This document shows positions 44,241-52,244 of a stretch of DNA of 64,000 nt, piece after piece (positions within the stretch are counted from its first letter, which is position 1; every line of letters begins with the position of its first letter). A program made the translations under genes and the position numbers. Origin of the DNA: Spirochaetota bacterium. GTDB taxonomy: Bacteria > Spirochaetota > Spirochaetia > Sphaerochaetales > Sphaerochaetaceae. Where the stretch lies: the NCBI GenBank assembly GCA_023401595.1, contig JAEXDQ010000048.1, positions 1 through 64,000 on the forward strand, read 5' to 3'. The notes under the pieces were generated by a model. It searched no databases. It was not told the origin of the DNA and was given only the letters and a program-made list of their open reading frames with translations.

Positions 44241-44585
44241 CTCGGCCGTCTCGCTACGTTGGCTGCGCAGGGCCGTACTGTAGTACTGTCCCCGCTTGCC
44301 TGCCTTGTGTTCCGGGCCGATCCGCTTCGCAGGAACCTGCCGCACCTCGGCCGTCTCGCTACGTTGGCTACGCAGGGCCGTACCGTAGTACTGTCCCCGC
44401 TTGCCGGCCTTGTGTTCCAGGCCGATCCGCTTCGCAGGAACCTGCCGCATCTCGGTCGTCTCGCTACGTTGGCTGCGCAGGACCGTACCGTAGTACTGTC
44501 CCTTCTTGCCGGCCTTGCGTTCCGGGCCGATCCGCTTCGCAGGAACCTACCGCATCCCATCCGTCTCGCCGCGTTGGCTACGCAG
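44241..44585. repeat. 105-bp tandem repeat, three copies and a partial fourth
   Basis: Units begin at 44241, 44346, 44451 and 44556, exactly 105 bases apart, with CTCGGCCGTCTCGCTACGTT at each start. They differ at few positions. Because 105 is a multiple of 3, frames on both strands stay open, giving a false impression of a repeat protein. The array lies just upstream of the btuF riboswitch promoter. Confidence 0.95.
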
Positions 44586-44926
44586 GGGATTGCCTGTATG
44601 GAGAACCTTACAGCTTGTTTTCCGGTAATATGATAGGGCTTTCCATCATCTTCCATCCATGGTGCCTAGAGGGTGTTTTTGGCAAGTAGACGGGTCAGTA
44701 TGCGTGAAAACCACGCATTTGAACCCCATAGGTAATGATGGTATCATGATAGTGTCAAAATGGTTACGGGCCATGTTCACGCTGACAACCGTTGAACACG
44801 ATCGGACGGCACTATTCAATGAGTCTTGTTGTCATCAATTGGAAAACAATGGTGAGTCCCTGCGCATTGCTTGTATATACCTTGATTTGCTGGAATATCT
44901 TTAGTTGGAAGTACGGAGGAGCATGA
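44586..44926. other. Intergenic stretch with a small hairpin
   Basis: No gene recognised. ATGCGTG and CACGCAT (44700-44718) form a hairpin around AAAAC. The GGAGGAG at 44916-44922 is the ribosome binding site of the next gene. Confidence 0.45.
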
Positions 44927-47740
44927 ATGAGCAGAAACATAAAGTTGAAATCTGTAATTCGCATCAAAAAACGGTTTCCACGGCCTGATTTGGCGCATCT
45001 TGACAGATCGACAAGCGAGCCTGAAACAAAACCGACAATAAAGAAAGCTTCAACGCCGCCGCCTCGGCCGGTTTCTCAGACAAAGCCGGTCGATACTGGA
45101 AGCCCGGAAGTAAGAAGCCCGGAAGCTGGAAGCTGCGTCTCCGCTGACCGTCCTCAATGCTCGGAGTATGCCGCCGCTCATGAGCCTTTGTCCGGAGCCT
45201 CCACACTCGCGGCTTCTGCGGACAAAGCCGATGCTTCCACGTTCGTAAAATCCAAACCGAGCCAAGAATCGTCGTCAGGTATCCCTGTCGAACCGCTTGC
45301 CGATACGGACGAATCCGCCTCCGGGCAAGCCGGTTCCTTGGTTCAGAGGAAGCTCAAGAGGCTGTCCCTTCCTGAACTGCAACGGTATGCAAAACAATCT
45401 GCGAAAGGGGCGGACAACGCAATCTTGGAGCATGCGGGCCTCTCTTCCTTGCTGGATGAAAAGCTGGCGGAGATCAAGGATACGAAGACTCCGAAGGACG
45501 CCTCTGAGGACGTCCGGACTGAATACAATGAAAAACGGGCTCAGCTACGTAAGGAACGGGATGCAATCAGTCGAAAGAAGACGATCTCCTATGAAAACGC
45601 AGTGGCGTTGGAACGTGCCGCGGATGAATACGCCGCCGTCGTCGCCATGTTGCTTGATCGGCCAGAAGTCGACTATCGAAGACAACCGCGGCTCAATGAA
45701 AAGCATATCGACTTGACTGACGAAGAGAAACTTGCGCTGATCGAGCGTTTTCTCTCTTCCGGTCGTTTTTCCAAGCATGATGCGCCGGCTTCTCAACCGA
45801 CGATTCTGGCCGAGGCTTCCGGGACCGTCGCCCCGGAAGCCTCGGACGGTTCAAAGCCCGGAGCTTCTGGGCTGGATAGCATGGAGTCCGCTCCTTCCTC
45901 TGCGCCGGCGTCCACATCCGAGGATACGCACCCGGCTTCTCCCGTCGCTGATACAGATGGTGGATCCGATGATAATGGCGGAAAACGTGGCAGAGGCATG
46001 TTGTACGCTTTGTTGCTCTTGTTCGCGGTCATCATCCTCATCCTTATGTGGTTCTGTACCTCAAAAAAAACTTCTACGGACGTTTCTTCGCTGACTGCGG
46101 TATCTTCTACCGCCACTACGACGATATCCTCTTCCTCAACTGAAATACAGGGAACGGCGCCTGCTTTGGGAGTTCAGACTATCACCCAAGATGAACAAAT
46201 CGCGGTTGAGCCGAATGGGAAGAGCGTGGCTCCGGAACCTATATCAGAGTCTGTCGCCGAACTGACCACCGGCGTAGAGGGGGCTACCGTACCTGCTCCC
46301 AGGGGAACTGAACCCATATCGGAATCTGCCGGCGAGGGTGTTGGACTGACGGTTAAAGCGACCATCGTATCTTTGTCGGAACCAACTGTACAAGCTGTTC
46401 CTGCGCTGGAAAAAGCCGGGTCGGACAGCCCTGTGTTTTCGTCTGAGTCGATTGAAAAAGAGGTTTCTGTATCGGGGAACGTCGATTGCATGGGATATGC
46501 CGTGTCCGTCCAATCGTATGATGGGTTCGCCGAGGTGAGTTATCCGTCGTCCATCACCACCAAAGAAGCCTCTTCATTTCTTATCCATGAATATGCCCTG
46601 TACGCCGATTCCCTTTCGGAGGCGTCCTATACGTTTGTTTCTCCTGGGTTGGTACGTATCGACTATCCCATCGGTATTTCCGTCGCTGACCGTAGGTATG
46701 CGGTAGACCGGTTCTGCAAGGATTTGATTGCCTACGCAGAAGGTCTGGCCGTCGCATCAACCCCTGTTTCCAGGCGAGAAGACACGGAGGGCGAGCCCTC
46801 CGTTATCGCATCCGGACTCTCAGATCAGGTGGATGCGGACAGTATCCCTTCGAAAGACTTGCCGGCGGCCACGGTTGTCGCGGCCCTACCGGCATCCGGC
46901 GAGGCTCCTTCGACTGTCGATGTTTCGGCCGATGCGGCAGCAAAAACAAATACCTTGAAACTGACGGCGTTCATTGACAATGAAGCCGCCGGGACTTCTC
47001 CCGCCGCGTCTGAAGTTCCCGTTGACCGAACAAAGGAAGATGGTATCTCTCCAATTGCGGTTGAGGCGACCGTCGTGGCTGTCGCTGGGCCTGAAGCTTC
47101 ATCCGGGCGATCTGGGAACGGAGAACCTGGCCAGATCGTGGTTCCGTCTCCCGTAGTCTTTTCTGAACGGCGGCCTGCCGTCACAGAATTGGAGCCTTCC
47201 GTCGCTGTTGCCGTACCTACGGTCGAACCCGTATCACAGTCCGTTGAAACTGATAAGCCTGTGAGTCTCCTTACCTTTTGGGGCGCTCCGTTCTCGTTCA
47301 AGGCGGTCGATATCCTCTCGAGCAATTATGCCTACTATTCATCCTATGGAGCGGGTAGCGGACTGTCATATGATTATCGGTTCCCGACCGGGACGACGCT
47401 TGGTCTCGATATAGGTTTCCTTTGGCATAAGATCAGCTACGCCCCTTACTACGACCTTCCGGTCATAGCAAGATTCGGGTATCGGTGGGAAGGTTCCAAA
47501 TGGTCGTTCGGGATAATGTTCGGCGCAGGTGTCATGATCGCCAGATACGAAGGGGTGACCCAATACTCGTTGTTATGTGCGACTTCCGTGGAGCTGCACC
47601 GTTGGATGACTGAGAAGCTCGGCTTGTCTCTGCGGCTGACCGGACTGATGTCCGGAAATTCGTTGCTGCCTTCTGGAGGCAGCTTCGCCATGATAAGCTA
47701 CGAGCTTCCTGTGTTCCTCGGATTGACTTTCCGTTTCTAA
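44927..47740 (+). CDS. Large low-complexity protein with mid TM helix and C-terminal barrel-like domain
   Basis: A 937-residue protein. Residues 1-350 are rich in Ser, Pro, Ala and charged residues, with a helical stretch near 140-265. A single strong hydrophobic helix lies at about 355-377 (GMLYALLLLFAVIILILMWF). Residues 380-770 are Ser/Thr/Pro/Val/Glu-rich with loosely repeated VEP.SES-like phrases. The last 160 residues have alternating aromatic strands (YAYYSSYGAGSGLSYDYRF, GTTLGLDIGFLWHKI) and end in LGLTFRF, like an outer-membrane barrel. It could tie the inner membrane to the surface, but that is inference; I do not recognise a family. Confidence 0.7.
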   Translation: MSRNIKLKSVIRIKKRFPRPDLAHLDRSTSEPETKPTIKKASTPPPRPVSQTKPVDTGSPEVRSPEAGSCVSADRPQCSEYAAAHEPLSGASTLAASADKADASTFVKSKPSQESSSGIPVEPLADTDESASGQAGSLVQRKLKRLSLPELQRYAKQSAKGADNAILEHAGLSSLLDEKLAEIKDTKTPKDASEDVRTEYNEKRAQLRKERDAISRKKTISYENAVALERAADEYAAVVAMLLDRPEVDYRRQPRLNEKHIDLTDEEKLALIERFLSSGRFSKHDAPASQPTILAEASGTVAPEASDGSKPGASGLDSMESAPSSAPASTSEDTHPASPVADTDGGSDDNGGKRGRGMLYALLLLFAVIILILMWFCTSKKTSTDVSSLTAVSSTATTTISSSSTEIQGTAPALGVQTITQDEQIAVEPNGKSVAPEPISESVAELTTGVEGATVPAPRGTEPISESAGEGVGLTVKATIVSLSEPTVQAVPALEKAGSDSPVFSSESIEKEVSVSGNVDCMGYAVSVQSYDGFAEVSYPSSITTKEASSFLIHEYALYADSLSEASYTFVSPGLVRIDYPIGISVADRRYAVDRFCKDLIAYAEGLAVASTPVSRREDTEGEPSVIASGLSDQVDADSIPSKDLPAATVVAALPASGEAPSTVDVSADAAAKTNTLKLTAFIDNEAAGTSPAASEVPVDRTKEDGISPIAVEATVVAVAGPEASSGRSGNGEPGQIVVPSPVVFSERRPAVTELEPSVAVAVPTVEPVSQSVETDKPVSLLTFWGAPFSFKAVDILSSNYAYYSSYGAGSGLSYDYRFPTGTTLGLDIGFLWHKISYAPYYDLPVIARFGYRWEGSKWSFGIMFGAGVMIARYEGVTQYSLLCATSVELHRWMTEKLGLSLRLTGLMSGNSLLPSGGSFAMISYELPVFLGLTFRF

Positions 47741-47871
47741 AGGACGGAACGCTGTATCACGTCGTCGCTTGATGCGACATAGAGGATGCGCCGCAGTATC
47801 GTCGGAAGCGATCATTGTGGCGCTCCTTTTTTGCGTTGACCCCTCATGCCGTCGTGATGTATCATCGCCCC

Positions 47872-48324
47872 ATGAACAATAGAGAACTGATCATATATAC
47901 CGACGGAGGATGCTCCGGCAATCCCGGTCCCGGCGGTTGGGCGTATGTCATACAGGCTGACGGATGTACCTTGACCCAAGGTAGCGGCGGAGAGGCGCAG
48001 ACGACCAACAACAGGATGGAGTTGACCGCCGTTATCGAGGCGTTGAAGAAGGCGGGGGAGTACAAGCCCGATTCCATTATCCTGCATACTGATAGCCAAT
48101 ATGTGAAGAACGGCATCACCGCCTGGATCCACAACTGGAAACGGAACGGATGGCGTACCTCTTCAAAAGAACCGGTGAAGAACAAGGACTATTGGATCGC
48201 GCTCGATGCGATCAACGCCGTCATGCCCGTAAAATGGCAATGGGTGAAGGGGCATGCGGGAATTGAACTGAACGAACTCTGCGACAGCCTGGTGCGTGTC
48301 GAAATGGATAAGTTTTTGGCCTGA
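47872..48324 (+). CDS. rnhA: Ribonuclease HI
   Basis: A 150-residue enzyme that cuts RNA in RNA-DNA hybrids. The catalytic carboxylates are in IIYTDGGCSGNPGPGGWAYV (Asp), NNRMELTAVIEAL (Glu) and ILHTDSQYV (Asp), and the late WVKGHAGIELNELCD carries the last Asp and the mobile His. The frame is open from 47815; ATG 47872 gives the family N-terminus, ATG 47857 is an alternative. The stop codon is in the arm of a terminator. Confidence 0.95.
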   Translation: MNNRELIIYTDGGCSGNPGPGGWAYVIQADGCTLTQGSGGEAQTTNNRMELTAVIEALKKAGEYKPDSIILHTDSQYVKNGITAWIHNWKRNGWRTSSKEPVKNKDYWIALDAINAVMPVKWQWVKGHAGIELNELCDSLVRVEMDKFLA

Positions 48325-48354
48325 GCTTTCCCGATAGGCCGGAAAGCTCAGTTT
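48322..48354. terminator. Shared terminator that contains both stop codons
   Basis: TGAGCTTTCC at 48322-48331 pairs with GGAAAGCTCA at 48341-48350, followed by GTTTT. The first arm begins with the rnhA TGA; the second arm ends with the TGA of the convergent TPR gene. Confidence 0.85.
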
Positions 48355-48968
48355 TGCGTTGGCGCGGGAAAGCCTGCCTCCGCCAGCGAAGCCCAAGGCT
48401 CTCCCGTTCCTCCGGCGGCCCTGTCGATCGTGGACAATGCTTCCAACGCGGCTTTGTCGGCCGATTTTCTTTCCAATAGGAACCGGGCGTGGACAGCGGC
48501 GGTATCGTAGCGTTGCGCCTTGATCAATAGCTGCATCAGCCGCACCCTGCTTTCCATGTCCGCGGGGTCGAGGCTGACGATCTCCTCCCATACGAGAATG
48601 GCTTCGTCCGGCTTTCCCGCCAGTTCCAGTCCGGTAGCCTGCGCCTTGGCGAAACGCAGCAGCTTCGGATGTGACCCATAGGATGTTTCAGCAAGCTTCA
48701 CAGCCTCGTCAAAACGATTCGCCTTGAGCAAGGCCGCGATCTTGTTGTACAGCAGCTTTTCATTTTCCGGCTGGACTTCCAGCCCGCGGTCATAGGTTTC
48801 TATGGCTTTGCCGATGTCGTTTTCCGCGAAATACAAGCCTCCCAGCTCCAAAGCCGCATTGACTTCCCTTGTCGCTTTATCGTCGGTAGTCGCGCAACCA
48901 GTAGCCAGGAGCGATGCAAAGAGCAATATCGTCAACGGTATGTGCCAGAAACGAAAGATGCGTTCCAC
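48348..48968 (-). CDS. TPR-repeat lipoprotein
   Basis: A 206-residue lipoprotein. The signal ends LATGC, with lipid attachment expected at the Cys near residue 25. Tetratricopeptide repeats follow (LELGGLYFAENDIGKAIETY, LLYNKIAALLKANRFDEAVK, AILVWEEIVSLDPADMESRV). TPR proteins bind partners; no specific role can be given. It starts with GTG at 48966-48968, 3 bases after the stop of the uracil phosphoribosyltransferase gene, so the two are probably one transcript. Confidence 0.82.
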   Translation of the reverse strand: MERIFRFWHIPLTILLFASLLATGCATTDDKATREVNAALELGGLYFAENDIGKAIETYDRGLEVQPENEKLLYNKIAALLKANRFDEAVKLAETSYGSHPKLLRFAKAQATGLELAGKPDEAILVWEEIVSLDPADMESRVRLMQLLIKAQRYDTAAVHARFLLERKSADKAALEALSTIDRAAGGTGEPWASLAEAGFPAPTQN

Positions 48969-48971
48969 TCT

Positions 48972-50036
48972 CTAGCGTCCCAGAACGGTCTGTTCGATTT
49001 CCTTGACCTGCGCGCGGTACAGATTTGTAATGGAGCTTCCGTAGTCGGCGATCAGTTGGATCATGTTTCTCGGATTGTCTTCTGTGTCGCAGCCGTTCAG
49101 TCTGTCGCCGGCGTCGCCGAGGCCGGGAAGGATGTAGGCTTTTTCATTGAGGACGGGATCCATCCACAGCGTATAGACCTCCGCCCCTTCGATCGCGCGA
49201 GCGATTCGCAGGGAGCCCTTTAACGCGCTGATGACGTTGATGAACTTGATGGATTTCGGCTTGACGCCCTGGCTTGTCAGGTATTTGACGATCGTGACCA
49301 AAGAGCCCCCCGTCGCGTTCATCGGGTCGGCGAAGATCAGATCCTTGCCGTCCAGTTGCTCCAAAGAGAAGAAGGAACGATCCAGGTCCAGAACATAATC
49401 CATGTTCATCTCTTTCTTCGTGTCGTCGCGCTTGATCTTGAACAATGCGAACGGAGTGATGAAGTCGTTTGACGAATACTCCTGGATTTCCTTGCTGATG
49501 ATCATGGACGGCAAAAGCGCGCCCCTGAGCATGACGCACATGACGCTGTTGTGAATCAGGCTGTCGACATCCGGGATCCTATGCACCGCATAGTTCCTGA
49601 CGGGCAGAGTCACAGGCGTCGCGGTGATGATGCTCCTTTTCCGAGGCAGCGCGGCGTCGGCGTAGACATGGGCGAACAGTAGCTCGTACGCCCGCTGGAT
49701 GAAATAGAGGAACTCTTCGTGCGGCGTTCTGGGATCTCTCAGCTTTGCGATAAGCCGGGAAGCTCCTCCATGCTGCTCCTGCGGGGTTTCAAAGGAATAG
49801 ACGTGGATGTTGGGCTCTTCCGAACAGACCTGCTTGAGATATCTGCCGATTTCCGCGGCGCTTTCCACCAGACCTTTTCGGGCTTCCTCCAATTGCATGA
49901 CGTCGGTTGCGCTATCCAATGTTGAACAAAAGCCGAGCGACTTCTGGTACAATGTGTCTACATGTGTGATTTTTTCCTTGTCGCTGTCAAGCAGGAAGCC
50001 ATCCAGATCCGTGGCGTGCAATACGATCTTGTTCAT
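48972..50036 (-). CDS. upp: Uracil phosphoribosyltransferase with long N-terminal extension
   Basis: A 354-residue protein whose last 210 or so residues match uracil phosphoribosyltransferase, which makes UMP from uracil and PRPP. The PRPP loop FADPMNATGGSLVT lies near residues 234-247 and the family's C-terminal ILPGLGDAGDRLNG is present. Ordinary enzymes have about 210 residues; the first 140 here form an extra acidic, helical domain I do not recognise. Seen also: AGGAAT before the ATG, and a TPR lipoprotein gene immediately downstream. Confidence 0.85.
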   Translation of the reverse strand: MNKIVLHATDLDGFLLDSDKEKITHVDTLYQKSLGFCSTLDSATDVMQLEEARKGLVESAAEIGRYLKQVCSEEPNIHVYSFETPQEQHGGASRLIAKLRDPRTPHEEFLYFIQRAYELLFAHVYADAALPRKRSIITATPVTLPVRNYAVHRIPDVDSLIHNSVMCVMLRGALLPSMIISKEIQEYSSNDFITPFALFKIKRDDTKKEMNMDYVLDLDRSFFSLEQLDGKDLIFADPMNATGGSLVTIVKYLTSQGVKPKSIKFINVISALKGSLRIARAIEGAEVYTLWMDPVLNEKAYILPGLGDAGDRLNGCDTEDNPRNMIQLIADYGSSITNLYRAQVKEIEQTVLGR

Positions 50037-50451
50037 TTGTATATTCCTCTCTCGTTTCTTTGTCCAAAGCGTTTTCTATCGCTGAAGGCGCGGCCGACAT
50101 GCCGATCATCAGATATACTACTGTAAAGCATCGCTTTTCGCAATGTTCTTCTGTGGGGTTCATCATACCATAATCATCATTTCCTGTGATAGCGTCCTTG
50201 CGGCAGAATGGGGGAGGGAGGACGGTCTCCATGCCGTCGATAGGCAAGAGGGGGGCTCGCTGGATACATGGAAACCGATACATCGTCGGACCTCCTCGGT
50301 AAAATACGGAGGGTTCCGATAGTTTCTTTGTACCGCAGGGGCGACAAAAAACGGACAATTTGCTATGATGCTGTCTGTGCTTCCGGCTCATTCGGTGAGA
50401 GATCCCTGTCGGCTGGCTGTACGTAGTATGCTTATTGTATGAGGTGTAATC
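50037..50451. other. Intergenic stretch between divergent upp and adk
   Basis: No gene recognised. A possible adk promoter is GCGACA, a 17-base spacer and TATGAT near 50341-50370. Confidence 0.4.
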
Positions 50452-51081
50452 ATGAATCTAGTGTTTCTTGGTCCTCCGGGAGCAGGTAAAGGGACTATCG
50501 CTGCGCAGGCGAAGTCTTTCTACGCCATTCCGCACATTTCCACCGGCGATTTGTTTCGGTACAATATCAAGAACGAGACTGAACTCGGCAAGCAGGTCAA
50601 GGCGATTCTCGCTTCGGGGGATTTGGTTCCCGATTCTATCACGATCGCCATGGTTGAAGACCGTTTCAAGGACGCTGACGCGCAGAAGGGATTCATCCTG
50701 GACGGTTTTCCCCGGACGATCCCCCAGGCCGACGCCTTGGCCGGCATGACCAGGCTGGACGCTGTCGTGAACTTCGTTCTCGACAGGGAGAGCATCGTCA
50801 AGCGTCTGAGCGGTCGCCGCATGTGCAAGAGTACCGGGAGAATCTATCATATTGAATACAATCCCCCCAAGGTGGAGGGTATCGACGACGAGACCGGCGA
50901 GCCTCTGATCCAGCGTGACGATGACAAGGAAGATGCCATCGTGAATCGCCTCGAGGTCTATGAAGCGCAGACCGCTCCGCTGATTAAGTACTATCGTGAC
51001 AAGGGCTTGCTGATCGATATCGACGCCAGCAAAAGCCCCGAAGAGGTATTCGCGGCGGTCAAGACGGCTTTGGCGAAATAA
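50452..51081 (+). CDS. adk: Adenylate kinase
   Basis: A 209-residue enzyme that balances AMP, ADP and ATP. P-loop GPPGAGKGT (residues 7-15), STGDLFR for AMP binding, DGFPRTIPQA and the lid starting GRRMCKSTGRIYHIEYNPPK. The lid is of the long type but lacks the four-Cys zinc site. The C-terminal DIDASKSPEEV is normal. It is monocistronic with a terminator at 51121. Confidence 0.95.
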   Translation: MNLVFLGPPGAGKGTIAAQAKSFYAIPHISTGDLFRYNIKNETELGKQVKAILASGDLVPDSITIAMVEDRFKDADAQKGFILDGFPRTIPQADALAGMTRLDAVVNFVLDRESIVKRLSGRRMCKSTGRIYHIEYNPPKVEGIDDETGEPLIQRDDDKEDAIVNRLEVYEAQTAPLIKYYRDKGLLIDIDASKSPEEVFAAVKTALAK

Positions 51082-51120
51082 CCGTTGTCATTGTTTTCGT
51101 TCCCATAGGGTGGTATGAGC

Positions 51121-51165
51121 GGACATCGCGAACGCTATGAAACCAAGCGTCGCGATGTCCTTTTT
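51121..51165 (+). terminator. Rho-independent terminator of adk
   Basis: GGACATCGCG, extended by AACGCT, pairs with AGCGT-CGCGATGTCC, followed by TTTTTAT. The ribosome binding site of the next gene (AAGGAGGGG) begins directly after it. Confidence 0.9.
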
Positions 51166-51184
51166 ATGCAAGGAGGGGCTTGCG

Positions 51185-51748
51185 ATGCCGATGTTCCCCA
51201 GATATGAAACAAGTCGTCTTGTCCTCCGTATTTCCGATGCTGAGCTTGCCGAAGCCGTTGCCGGCTATATGTCTCGGAACCGGGAGTTCCTTGAACCTTT
51301 CGAACCGGCGCGGCCAGAGGACTATTATACTGTGGCTTACCAGCGAAAGGAACTGCAGAAATTTGCCGAAGCCTCGGAACAGGGGAGCGAGTACCGGTAT
51401 TGGCTTTCCCCCCGTTCGAAGCCTGATACCGTCGTCGGCATGGTCGGGGCGAGCGGAATCGTCATGGGGGCGTTCCGCTCCTGCTTCCTATCCTACAAGC
51501 TCGACAAGGACCTGCTGTGTCAAGGGTTCGCGTCGGAGGCTGTAGACCGGTTCGTCAACGCGCTGTTCACCGACTTGCGACTACATCGCGTCGAAGCGAA
51601 TATCATGCCCCGCAACACGGCCTCTCTGAACGTCGTCCGGAAGCTTGGCTTCGCCCCTGAAGGCGTGTCGCCAAAGTATCTGAAGATCAACGGCGTCTGG
51701 GAGGATCATGTCCATATGGTCAAGCTGAACGAACTTGTGGAGGTCTGA
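51185..51748 (+). CDS. GNAT acetyltransferase, RimJ/RimL-like
   Basis: A 187-residue acetyltransferase: FPRYETSRLVLRISDAEL, VGASGIVMGAFRSCFLSYKL, FASEAVDRFVNALF and HRVEANIMPRNTASLNVVRK LGF-type C-terminal motif. This is the order seen in ribosomal-protein alanine acetyltransferases and drug-modifying relatives. ATG 51185 follows AAGGAGGGG. The upstream part of the open frame runs through the adk terminator and is not used. An ACT-domain gene follows 4 bases after the stop. Confidence 0.85.
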   Translation: MPMFPRYETSRLVLRISDAELAEAVAGYMSRNREFLEPFEPARPEDYYTVAYQRKELQKFAEASEQGSEYRYWLSPRSKPDTVVGMVGASGIVMGAFRSCFLSYKLDKDLLCQGFASEAVDRFVNALFTDLRLHRVEANIMPRNTASLNVVRKLGFAPEGVSPKYLKINGVWEDHVHMVKLNELVEV

Positions 51749-51752
51749 CGGT

Positions 51753-52136
51753 ATGGACAATCGACTCGCCATTGAACTCCTGGAAGATGATTTCACGGTA
51801 TGCAAGGTCGCGGACTATTCGCAGACCCCTTTGTCCCTGCCGTTCGTCTTTGCGGCCCGCACCGATGAGGAATGCTCTTTGGTCTGTCCTTCTCCGCTGG
51901 TTCCTTCGAACGCGACCGCCGTCGAAGCTGGGTGGAAGGCGTTTCGTATCGTCGGAACGCTCGATTTCTCGCTGATAGGAATCATCGCCCGGATAACGAC
52001 ATTGCTCGCTGAACGCAAGATAGGCGTTTTCATCGTCTCGACATTCAATACCGATTATGTGTTGGTACGGAAAGACGCGATGCCTGCCGCCTTGTCGGTT
52101 TTGTCGGAAAACGGTTATGAGGTGCGGGGGCAATGA
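51753..52136 (+). CDS. ACT-domain protein
   Basis: A 127-residue protein with a second-half ACT domain of the CASTOR/ACT_7 type (FRIVGTLDFSLIGIIARITT, LLAERKIGVFIVSTFNTDYV). Such domains sense amino acids. It has no catalytic domain. It is probably co-transcribed with the acetyltransferase gene before it, whose stop overlaps its ribosome binding region (GTGGAGGTC). Confidence 0.8.
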   Translation: MDNRLAIELLEDDFTVCKVADYSQTPLSLPFVFAARTDEECSLVCPSPLVPSNATAVEAGWKAFRIVGTLDFSLIGIIARITTLLAERKIGVFIVSTFNTDYVLVRKDAMPAALSVLSENGYEVRGQ

Positions 52137-52244
52137 CCGCCTTGCCCCTCGACGGCTTCAAGGCACTGTAACCCGGCAGTCGATATTTGCCGTCGCCGGT
52201 CATATGCCGTTGCAATCCGTTTCCATGGGTGAGGGACGGAGCCC

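Noticed and set aside
44127..44656. Open frames on both strands across the 105-bp repeat, giving a 35-residue repeated peptide
   Set aside because: The frames stay open only because the unit is a multiple of 3; no ribosome binding site or family features, and both strands are equally open.
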